The notes beneath the pieces were generated by a model that worked only from the letters and a program-made list of their open reading frames with translations, had not been told where the DNA came from and did no database searches. Made by a program: the position numbers and the translations under genes. From assembly GCA_964439015.1 (NCBI GenBank), contig CAYTMV010000005.1:1-64000 (forward strand): a stretch of 64,000 bases of DNA, in the 5' to 3' direction. This DNA comes from Gemmobacter sp964439015. Lineage in GTDB: Bacteria > Pseudomonadota > Alphaproteobacteria > Rhodobacterales > Rhodobacteraceae. This document shows, in pieces, positions 8,739 to 15,632 of the stretch. The number at the start of each line of letters is the position of its first letter. The stretch's first letter is position 1.

Positions 8739-9356
8739 ATGACAGATCCTGTCCTTGCCTCGCTAGGCGTTTCCGATGTGTCGATTGGGCGGTTGGAAAA
8801 TCTTGTGCAAATGCTGTGTAAGTGGAATCCCGCCATCAACCTCGTGTCGCGGGCAACTCTCCCTCATGCGTGGACGCGCCATATCATAGATTCAGCACAA
8901 ATCTTCCGGCTTTGTCCTCCCAAGGCTGAGCATTGGGCTGATCTCGGCAGTGGTGGCGGCTATCCTGGTCTGGTGATCGCTGTTCTTGCCGCCGAGCTTC
9001 GGCCAGAGCTTCGTGTGACAATGGTCGAAGTCGATCAACGAAAGGCCACTTTCTTGCGACAAGCCTCGCTTCAGTTGGGATTGGCGACGCGCGTCGAGGT
9101 CGCACGCATCGAGGCGCTGGCACCGCTTGAGGCAGATGTTCTATCGGCCCGCGCTCTTGCATCCTTGCAAACGCTATGCGGTTTCGCCGAACGGCACATG
9201 GCTGGCTGGGGCGTGGCGCTGTTTCCCAAGGGCGCGGGTTGGAAGGCTGAGGTGGCCGAGGCGCAACGAGAGTGGATGTTCGAGCTTGACTGCATCCCAA
9301 GCGTAACCGATGCAGAGGCCGTTATCCTCAAACTTGGAAAGCCCCGACATGTCTGA
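8739..9356 (+). CDS. rsmG: 16S rRNA (guanine-527-N7)-methyltransferase
   Basis: RsmG (GidB) methylates N7 of G527 in 16S rRNA using S-adenosylmethionine. The 205-residue protein shows KWNPAINLVS, the SAM-binding motif DLGSGGGYPGL and the acidic end of strand 2 in MVEVDQRKATFLR. It starts 3 bases after the mnmG stop and its end overlaps parA by 8 bp. This matches the classic gidA-gidB-parA-parB order near bacterial origins. Confidence 0.94.
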   Translation: MTDPVLASLGVSDVSIGRLENLVQMLCKWNPAINLVSRATLPHAWTRHIIDSAQIFRLCPPKAEHWADLGSGGGYPGLVIAVLAAELRPELRVTMVEVDQRKATFLRQASLQLGLATRVEVARIEALAPLEADVLSARALASLQTLCGFAERHMAGWGVALFPKGAGWKAEVAEAQREWMFELDCIPSVTDAEAVILKLGKPRHV

Positions 9357-10179
9357 TCCGCTGCGTCCACGCCAGCCGCGTATCATTGCCGTTGCCAACC
9401 AAAAGGGCGGCGTTGGCAAGACAACCACAGCTATCAACCTCGCGGCGGGTCTTGCCGAGTTGGGCGCGCGGGTGTTGATCGTCGATCTGGATCCCCAAGG
9501 CAACGCTTCCACCGGACTGGGTGTCACTGCTGACCAACGGCGTCTGACAACCTATGACCTTCTTCTCGAAGGTGCCGAATTGGGCGATGTGATCCGTCCT
9601 ACCGCGTTTGACAATATCTGGATCTGTCCGGCAAACGCTGATCTTGCCTCTGCCGACATTGACCTGGTGGCGAATGAAAAGCGCGTGTTCCTGCTGCATG
9701 ATGTCCTACGACAACCTGCTATGGACGTTTGGGCTATGGACTATGTTCTAATCGATTGTCCGCCGTCACTCAGCCTGCTGACAGTGAACGCGATGGTTGC
9801 CTGTCATGCCGTTCTGGTTCCGCTTCAGACCGAGTTTTTTGCGCTAGAAGGCTTGAGTCAGCTCATGCTCACCATACGGAAGGTGCGTGAGACCGCCAAT
9901 CCGTCTCTTAGGATCGAAGGCGTTTTGCTGACAATGTATGATGGTCGGAACAATCTGTCCCAAGAGGTCGAAGCTGATGCCCGCCGCACCTTTGGGGATG
10001 TGGTGTTTCGTACCATTATTCCGCGTAACGTGCGTGTCAGTGAATCTCCATCCTTTGCCAAGCCCGTTTTGAACTACGATCCTCAGTCGCGCGGGGCCGA
10101 GGCTTATCGCGCACTGGCGCTGGAAATCGGGACGCGGCATGGAATCGCCGGCCATCGCTTGGAAAAGGTGCAGCCATGA
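9349..10179 (+). CDS. parA: Chromosome-partitioning ATPase ParA
   Basis: ParA binds DNA non-specifically as an ATP dimer. It is released by ParB-parS complexes, which moves origins apart. The 276-residue protein has the deviant Walker A KGGVGKTT (19-26), the IVDLDPQGNAS motif with the Walker A-prime Asp, and LIDCPPSLS. GGAAAG at 9335-9340 is 8 bases from the chosen ATG, giving MSDPLRPRQPR. A longer upstream reading would run far into rsmG. It overlaps rsmG by 8 bp and parB by 4 bp. Confidence 0.95.
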   Translation: MSDPLRPRQPRIIAVANQKGGVGKTTTAINLAAGLAELGARVLIVDLDPQGNASTGLGVTADQRRLTTYDLLLEGAELGDVIRPTAFDNIWICPANADLASADIDLVANEKRVFLLHDVLRQPAMDVWAMDYVLIDCPPSLSLLTVNAMVACHAVLVPLQTEFFALEGLSQLMLTIRKVRETANPSLRIEGVLLTMYDGRNNLSQEVEADARRTFGDVVFRTIIPRNVRVSESPSFAKPVLNYDPQSRGAEAYRALALEIGTRHGIAGHRLEKVQP

Positions 10180-11087
10180 GCAAACAACCGGAACGGCGTG
10201 GATTGGGTCGGGGCCTTTCGGCCCTCATGGCGGATATTGGTGTTTCCGTGGCCGATCCCAACGCTGATGATTCTCCGGCTGCCCGTAAGCCGGATACGTT
10301 TCTTCCCATAGAAAGCATTGCGCCAAACCCGAACCAGCCGCGGCGTGTCTTTTCAGAAGATGCCTTGGCGGATTTGGCCGAATCCATTCGGCTCAAGGGG
10401 GTGTTGCAACCGTTGATCGTTCGTCCGGTTGGCATCGGTTACGAGATCGTGGCAGGAGAGCGTCGTTGGCGCGCAGCTCAGCTAGCGCGCCTTCACGAAG
10501 TTCCGGTCATCATCCGCGATTATGACGATGCCGAAGTGCTTGAGGTGGCAATTATCGAGAATATCCAGCGGTCTGATCTCAACCCGCTGGAAGAAGCCGC
10601 CGCCTATCGGCAATTGATGGATCGCTTCGGGCACACCCAGGAAAAACTCGCGGAGGCGATGTCGAAAAGCCGAAGCCATATCGCCAACCTCTTGAGGTTG
10701 CTGAACCTGCCACAGGATGTTCAAACATTGGTTCGCGATGGTCAGTTGACGGCCGGCCATGCCCGCGCGTTGATCACCGCCGAGCAGCCCTCGACGCTCG
10801 CGCAGCAGGTGATCCAGAAGGGTCTTTCGGTGCGTGAAACCGAGTCCCTTGCCAAAAAAGCGGCCGGAGGGCCTCGCCGGACGCCGGGGGTTCGTCAAGT
10901 TGGGGAAAAGGATGCGGACACCCGCGCTCTCGAAGCCGATCTTTCCGCGCATCTTGGGATGCGAGTGATCATCGACCATGGCTCTGCCGGCGAGGGTGGT
11001 GTGATTTCCGTCCGGTATGTCTCGTTGGATGAGCTTGACCAGATTTGCAGGGCCTTGTCGGTCATCCCGAGGGACGGGACCAGATAA
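10176..11087 (+). CDS. parB: Chromosome-partitioning protein ParB
   Basis: ParB binds parS and slides from it as a CTP-gated clamp. The 303-residue protein has the N-terminal ParA-contact peptide RRGLGRGLSAL (8-17) and the NPNQPRR box near 51. The CTP-binding motif GERRWRA is at 94-100 and ENIQRSDLNPLEE at 128-140. A helix-turn-helix around 155-177 (KLAEAMSKSRSHIANLL) would read parS. A dimerisation tail follows. It overlaps parA by 4 bp, and its 3' end overlaps the convergent DUF454 gene by 26 bp. Confidence 0.95.
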   Translation: MSKQPERRGLGRGLSALMADIGVSVADPNADDSPAARKPDTFLPIESIAPNPNQPRRVFSEDALADLAESIRLKGVLQPLIVRPVGIGYEIVAGERRWRAAQLARLHEVPVIIRDYDDAEVLEVAIIENIQRSDLNPLEEAAAYRQLMDRFGHTQEKLAEAMSKSRSHIANLLRLLNLPQDVQTLVRDGQLTAGHARALITAEQPSTLAQQVIQKGLSVRETESLAKKAAGGPRRTPGVRQVGEKDADTRALEADLSAHLGMRVIIDHGSAGEGGVISVRYVSLDELDQICRALSVIPRDGTR

Positions 11088-11415
11088 ACCCGAGCGTCAA
11101 CATTAATACCACTGCTTGCACTCCGAGTATCAGGGGTTCAAGCCCCAGTGCGACAGAGATCGTGAAAACGATCACGATCGAAAAGGTGGCCCATCGCTTT
11201 CCATAGGTCGAGATGGCGCCGCTGCGCTGCCAATCGCGGATCGGAGGCCCAAACAAGCGGTGATTGATCAGCCACGTGTGCAGCCGTTCGGAAGATCGGG
11301 CAAAGAAAAATGCAGCCAGGATCAGAAGGGGTACCGTGGGTAACAGCGGCACAACGATGCCAACTACGGCCAAGCCCAACGATAGAAGCCCCAATGTTAC
11401 CCATAGCCAGTGCAC
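11062..11415 (-). CDS. YbaN-type inner-membrane protein (DUF454)
   Basis: This is a 117-residue protein of the DUF454/YbaN family, of unknown function. It has hydrophobic segments at about 4-40, which hold the family GLLSLGLAVVGIVVPLLPTVP stretch (split around residue 20), and two more at about 75-110, with FFFARSSERLHTWLINH between them. The start is GTG. GGAGG lies 8 bases upstream inside the end of hemW. The gene is 3 bp after hemW, so it closes the rph-rdgB-hemW operon. Its last 26 bp overlap parB on the other strand. Confidence 0.85.
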   Translation of the reverse strand: MHWLWVTLGLLSLGLAVVGIVVPLLPTVPLLILAAFFFARSSERLHTWLINHRLFGPPIRDWQRSGAISTYGKRWATFSIVIVFTISVALGLEPLILGVQAVVLMLTLGFIWSRPSG

Positions 11416-11418
11416 GGA

Positions 11419-12576
11419 TCAGTCCTCCAATAATCTGGCTATCACCGAATTCAGTATCTTCCGACCTGTTGCTGTTGCCCGGATTCTGTCCCCCTGCACA
11501 TTGACCATGCCAAGTTCGATCAAGTCGGATACAGCACTTTCTGAAAGTGGTTTCCAACCATTTTCGACAATCCGAGAAACTGAGACTCCCTCCGTCAGAC
11601 GCATGCCCATCAGAACATATTCAGTCCGCTGGTCTTGCAATGAAAGAACTTCGCGACGGACTTCGCCTGATCCATGTTTTCTCACCGCCTCCAGCCATGC
11701 ATTCGGCTGGCGCAGTGTATCGGTCGCCAGCCGTGATTCGTTGAGGGTCAAGCGCCCGTGCGCTCCGGGGCCTATGCCGGCGTAATCGCCATACCTCCAA
11801 TATATGAGGTTGTGACGAGACTCTGCACCAGGGCGAGCGTAGTTCGAAACTTCATACGACGCCATGCCGGCTGCGACGCACATCTCTTCAGTCAGATCAT
11901 AGAATTCGGCTGCATTATCTTCCGTTGGCAGGCCGCCCAGCATGCCCGCGAGCGCGCGCCTTGCAAAAACAGTGCCTTCCTCAATCGTCAGTTGGTAAAG
12001 CGAAAGGTGGTCACCGGCCATGGCAATCGCCTCTTTCAACTCTTGTGACCATGATTCGAGAGTTTGGTACTGGCGCGCATAGATCAGATCGAAGCTGACT
12101 CGAGGAAAGATATCCCTGGCCATACCCAATGCCGCTTTGGCTTCGGCAGCAGTATGAATTCTACCCAGACGACGCAGATCATCGTCGTTCAATGCCTGCA
12201 CACCTAAAGACAAACGATTGACGCCCGCTTCTGCATAGGCCCGAAACCGGCCGGCCTCGGCAGAGCCCGGATTGGCCTCTAATGTGATTTCCACATCATT
12301 GGCAGTCACCCAGTTAGATTTGATTCTGGTGATGATCGCACTGACCAGGTCCGGAGACATCAACGACGGTGTGCCACCTCCCAGGAAAATGGTGTTAACC
12401 AGGCGCCCCTGGGTTTCCTGCGCGATGCGATCAATTTCCGACAGGTAACTTGCACACCATTCAGATTCGACGATCCTTTGGGCAACATGGCTGTTGAAAT
12501 CGCAATATGGGCATTTGGCTGCACAAAAGGGCCAGTGCAAATAGATGCCAAATCCGCCGTTCTGCCAGTCTTTCAT
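11419..12576 (-). CDS. hemW: Haem chaperone HemW (radical-SAM family)
   Basis: HemW resembles coproporphyrinogen dehydrogenase HemN but is a radical-SAM haem chaperone in the characterised cases. The 385-residue protein has the iron-sulfur motif C18-x3-C22-x2-C25 followed by Phe, then the GGGTPS motif and the EANPGS motif. It lacks the longer N-terminus of true HemN. No clear Shine-Dalgarno precedes the ATG. The preceding bases are a parS palindrome that ends 4 bp from the start codon. Confidence 0.9.
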   Translation of the reverse strand: MKDWQNGGFGIYLHWPFCAAKCPYCDFNSHVAQRIVESEWCASYLSEIDRIAQETQGRLVNTIFLGGGTPSLMSPDLVSAIITRIKSNWVTANDVEITLEANPGSAEAGRFRAYAEAGVNRLSLGVQALNDDDLRRLGRIHTAAEAKAALGMARDIFPRVSFDLIYARQYQTLESWSQELKEAIAMAGDHLSLYQLTIEEGTVFARRALAGMLGGLPTEDNAAEFYDLTEEMCVAAGMASYEVSNYARPGAESRHNLIYWRYGDYAGIGPGAHGRLTLNESRLATDTLRQPNAWLEAVRKHGSGEVRREVLSLQDQRTEYVLMGMRLTEGVSVSRIVENGWKPLSESAVSDLIELGMVNVQGDRIRATATGRKILNSVIARLLED

Positions 12577-12579
12577 CAG

Positions 12580-12595
12580 TGTTTCACGTGAAACA
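12580..12595. promoter_or_regulatory. parS: parS site 2
   Basis: This is an exact TGTTTCACGTGAAACA palindrome, identical to site 1. It supplies the last codons and stop of rdgB (Cys-Phe-Thr-stop) and begins 4 bp before the hemW ATG. It lies about 9 kb right of the origin candidate and 1.5 kb beyond parB. Confidence 0.92.
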
Positions 12596-13195
12596 GCCAG
12601 CGACGAACTTCTTGAAGGCGTCTGCGCGGTGGCTGATCAGGTTCTTTTGCCAGCGATCCATTTCACCGAAAGTCATGTCATAACCGTCAGGCTGGAAGAT
12701 TGGATCGTAACCGTGTCCACTATCGCCACGCATCGGCCAAACAATCTGGCCTGGTATAACGCCCTCAAAAACTTCGTCATGGCCATCCGGCCATGCCAGC
12801 ACGAGTGTGCTTCGAAATTGTGCCTTGCGCGGATACGGTGCGTGTGCCGCTTCCAGTGCCGCCCAGGTCTTTGCCATTGCCATCTGGAAATCCCGACCAT
12901 TCGCAGTCTCGGCCCAATCGGCAGTATAGACACCGGGTTGACCGCCAAGGCCGTCGATGGTGATGCCAGAGTCGTCCGCCAGCGCCGGAAGGCTGGATGA
13001 CTTTGCAGCAAAATGTGCCTTGATCCGCGCATTTCCGACAAAGGTTACCTCAGTCTCCGCCGGTTCGACCAAACCCAGTTCACCCGCCGAGATAACGGAC
13101 ACGGAGAACGGTTCCAGAAGGTGCGCGATTTCTTCAATCTTGCCGGGGTTATGGCTGGCAACCAGGAGCGTTTTTCCGGAAAATTTTCGCGTCAT
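12584..13195 (-). CDS. rdgB: dITP/XTP pyrophosphatase (RdgB/HAM1)
   Basis: RdgB hydrolyses dITP, XTP and related purine triphosphates to keep them out of nucleic acids. The 203-residue protein has the signature SHNPGKIEEI near residue 14, LADDSGITIDGLGGQPGVYTA (two parts around residue 72) and the C-terminal ISHRADAF. It overlaps rph by 4 bp. The final residues CFT and the TGA are encoded by a parS site, which may constrain its C-terminus. Confidence 0.94.
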   Translation of the reverse strand: MTRKFSGKTLLVASHNPGKIEEIAHLLEPFSVSVISAGELGLVEPAETEVTFVGNARIKAHFAAKSSSLPALADDSGITIDGLGGQPGVYTADWAETANGRDFQMAMAKTWAALEAAHAPYPRKAQFRSTLVLAWPDGHDEVFEGVIPGQIVWPMRGDSGHGYDPIFQPDGYDMTFGEMDRWQKNLISHRADAFKKFVAGCFT

Positions 13196-13905
13196 GCGAC
13201 GGCGGCCTTCTGTGCGGCAACCAACTGCCGAAGACCGATATCGGCAAGATCTAACAAACTGCCCATTTCGTCACGCGAGAAGGACGCTCCTTCTGCAGAC
13301 ATCTGCACTTCAATCAGACGTCCAGTGCCGGTTAACACGAAGTTACCGTCGGTTCCGGCGCTGCTATCTTCGGCATAGTCCAGATCAAGAACCGGCTGCC
13401 CGCCGTAAATTCCGCAGGAAACCGCGGCAACGTGATCCACAATCGGATCGGAAGAAAGGATGCCAGATTTCAACAGACGATTTACCGCCAAGCGGAGTGC
13501 AACCCAACCACCGGTGATCGACGCGCATCGGGTCCCACCATCGGCCTGGATGACGTCACAATCCACCACGATTTGACGCTCACCCAAGGCTGACCGATCA
13601 ACACCAGCCCGCAGCGCGCGCCCGATCAGCCGTTGAATTTCCTGGGTCCGGCCGGATTGTTTGCCGGCAGCTGCTTCGCGCCGGTTACGGCTGTGGGTCG
13701 CCCGCGGCAACATCCCGTATTCGGCGGTCACCCAGCCCAGTCCGGTGTTCTTCAGAAACGGTGGGGCCTTTTCTTCCAACGTCGCCGTGCATAGGACATG
13801 CGTGGCCCCCATGCGGATCAGGCAAGAGCCTTCGGCATGCTTCATCACGCCGGTATCGATCGAGATATCGCGCAGTTCATCCAATTTCCGGCCCGACGGA
13901 CGCAT
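13192..13905 (-). CDS. rph: Ribonuclease PH
   Basis: RNase PH is a phosphorolytic 3'-exonuclease that trims tRNA precursors. The 237-residue protein begins MRPSGRKLDELR, as usual in the family. It shows LEEKAPPFLKNTGLGWVTAEYG (two parts around residue 55), RTQEIQRLIGRALRAG and the phosphate-binding DCDVIQADGGTR. A purine-rich AGGAAGGGA lies just upstream of the chosen ATG at 13905. A longer frame to 13986 has no homologous N-terminus. It is the first gene of rph-rdgB-hemW-DUF454 and diverges from hrcA. Confidence 0.95.
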   Translation of the reverse strand: MRPSGRKLDELRDISIDTGVMKHAEGSCLIRMGATHVLCTATLEEKAPPFLKNTGLGWVTAEYGMLPRATHSRNRREAAAGKQSGRTQEIQRLIGRALRAGVDRSALGERQIVVDCDVIQADGGTRCASITGGWVALRLAVNRLLKSGILSSDPIVDHVAAVSCGIYGGQPVLDLDYAEDSSAGTDGNFVLTGTGRLIEVQMSAEGASFSRDEMGSLLDLADIGLRQLVAAQKAAVA

Positions 13906-13966
13906 TTCGTTTCCCTTCCTCTTTTCCCGCATATATCCGCCCCCATATCCACAAGTGCAACCCGGA

Positions 13967-13995
13967 TTGACGCCGTGCCTCGCCATTCCCTAAAT
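13967..13995 (+). promoter_or_regulatory. Probable sigma-70-type promoter of hrcA-grpE
   Basis: TTGACG (13967-13972) and CTAAAT (13990-13995) are separated by 17 bp. They lie in the 116-bp gap between divergent rph and hrcA and would start transcription about 20 bases before the hrcA ATG. No CIRCE inverted repeat (TTAGCACTC-N9-GAGTGCTAA) was seen here. Confidence 0.5.
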
Positions 13996-14021
13996 CTTTG
14001 CAGATAATCGGGCGCTAAGAC

Positions 14022-15089
14022 ATGCAAGACGGCCAGAAGATCCTATCTGAACTGAACGACCGCTCGCGCGAGGTATTTCGCCGGGTGGTTGAGGGGTATC
14101 TTTCAAACGGAGAGCCCGTTGGCTCACGCACCTTGACCCGCGACTTTTCCGAGAGGATCAGCGCGGCGACGATCCGCAACGTCATGCAGGATCTGGAGTA
14201 TCTGGGATTGCTCGACAGTCCGCATATTTCCGCTGGTCGGATCCCGACCCAGTTGGGCCTCAGGATGTTCGTCGATGGTCTGCTCGAGGTCGGCTCAGTG
14301 GCAGAAGTTGATCGCCTGCGGATCGAATCAAGCCTCGAAACTCCCGAGACAGATGTAACCAATCTGCTGGATCGCGTCAGCACTGCGCTGTCTGCTGTCA
14401 CGCGCGGGGCGTCGGTGGTGCTCGCCCCCAAGCATGCCGAGGCACCGATTCGTCATCTTGAGTTCGTCAGCCTGGCGCCGGATCGCGCCCTCGTGGTGAT
14501 GGTCTTCGCGGATGGCCATGTTGAAAACCGCGTTTTCACCCCGCCTCCGGGCCAAACACCCGCTTCCATGCGTGAGGCCGCCAATTTCCTCAACGCCGTC
14601 ACGGAGGGCCGCACCCTTTCTGATCTGCGCCGCACCATTGACGAAGACATCGCCCGTCGTCGGCAAGAGCTTGATTCGCTGGCGCGTGCGATGGTCGACA
14701 GTGGGGTTGCGGTTTGGCAGGATGCTGGCGAAGCCACAGAGCGGTTGATCGTGCGTGGCCGCGCCAATCTTTTGGCCGAGTCGCCGGAAGCGCAGGATTT
14801 CGATCGTATCCGGCAACTTTTCGATGATCTGGAACGCGCGCGAGATATAGCCGAGTTCCTCGATCTGACCGAAGAAGGGGCCGGTGTGAGGATTTTTATC
14901 GGGTCAGAGAACAAACTCTTTTCACTTTCGGGTTCCTCTCTGGTCGTCTCCCCCTATATGAACGCGGATCGCAAGATTATCGGTGCGGTTGGCGTGATCG
15001 GCCCAACGCGGCTGAACTATGGCCGGATCGTTCCGATCGTTGATTACACGGCTCAGTTGGTCGGGCGCCTCGTTGGCGACCGCAGCTGA
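14022..15089 (+). CDS. hrcA: Heat-inducible transcription repressor HrcA
   Basis: HrcA represses chaperone operons by binding CIRCE elements. The 355-residue protein has the N-terminal winged-helix part with EPVGSRTLTRDF, AATIRNVMQDLEYLGLL and HISAGRIPTQLGLR, followed by a GAF-like middle domain. It is followed 18 bp later by grpE, as in many alphaproteobacteria. No CIRCE is visible in its own upstream region, so autoregulation is not supported here. Confidence 0.94.
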   Translation: MQDGQKILSELNDRSREVFRRVVEGYLSNGEPVGSRTLTRDFSERISAATIRNVMQDLEYLGLLDSPHISAGRIPTQLGLRMFVDGLLEVGSVAEVDRLRIESSLETPETDVTNLLDRVSTALSAVTRGASVVLAPKHAEAPIRHLEFVSLAPDRALVVMVFADGHVENRVFTPPPGQTPASMREAANFLNAVTEGRTLSDLRRTIDEDIARRRQELDSLARAMVDSGVAVWQDAGEATERLIVRGRANLLAESPEAQDFDRIRQLFDDLERARDIAEFLDLTEEGAGVRIFIGSENKLFSLSGSSLVVSPYMNADRKIIGAVGVIGPTRLNYGRIVPIVDYTAQLVGRLVGDRS

Positions 15090-15107
15090 CATAGAGAGAG
15101 GATGGAC

Positions 15108-15632
15108 ATGGCACAGGACAGCATGGGCGACCTGCCGCTGGAAGAATTTGAGATCCCCGCAGCCGACGAAGTCGAGGCGCTGCGCCAGGAGCGGGACGAA
15201 CTGCGGGACAAGTTCATGCGCGCGCTGGCCGATGCCGAAAATGCCCGCAAACGCGCCGAGCGTGACCGGCGTGAGGCAGAGCAATACGGCGGCTCGCGCC
15301 TGGCGCGGGACATGTTGTCGGTTCACGACAACCTCAAGCGGGCGCTGGACGCTGCCAGCGAAGAGCATCGTGCGGCTGCCGCTGCCTTGATCGAGGGCGT
15401 CGAACTGACGCTGCGCGAACTGTCTTCGACCCTCGCGAAGCATGGCGTTACGGCGGTGTCGCCGGCTATTGGTGATATTTTCGACCCGCAACTGCATCAG
15501 GCGATGTTCGAGGCACCGGTTCCCGGCACGACTGCCGGCCAGATCATTCAGGTGATGACTGAAGGCTTCCTGCTTCACGACCGTTTGCTGCGGCCAGCGC
15601 AGGTTGGTGTTTCCTCCAATACCGGCGGCTGA
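15108..15632 (+). CDS. grpE: GrpE nucleotide-exchange factor
   Basis: GrpE releases ADP from DnaK to drive the Hsp70 cycle. The 174-residue protein has a long charged coiled coil (about 20-70, ADAENARKRAERDRREAEQ) and then the beta domain with GVTAVSPAIGDIFDPQLHQAM (two parts near residue 125). GAGAGG at 15096-15101 touches the ATG at 15102 but is 6 bases from the ATG at 15108, so I used the latter. Its stop TGA abuts the mutS stop on the other strand within TGATCA. Confidence 0.94.
   Translation: MAQDSMGDLPLEEFEIPAADEVEALRQERDELRDKFMRALADAENARKRAERDRREAEQYGGSRLARDMLSVHDNLKRALDAASEEHRAAAAALIEGVELTLRELSSTLAKHGVTAVSPAIGDIFDPQLHQAMFEAPVPGTTAGQIIQVMTEGFLLHDRLLRPAQVGVSSNTGG

Noticed and set aside
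13906..15107. CIRCE element expected near hrcA-grpE
   Set aside because: The inverted repeat TTAGCACTC-N9-GAGTGCTAA was not found upstream of hrcA or grpE.
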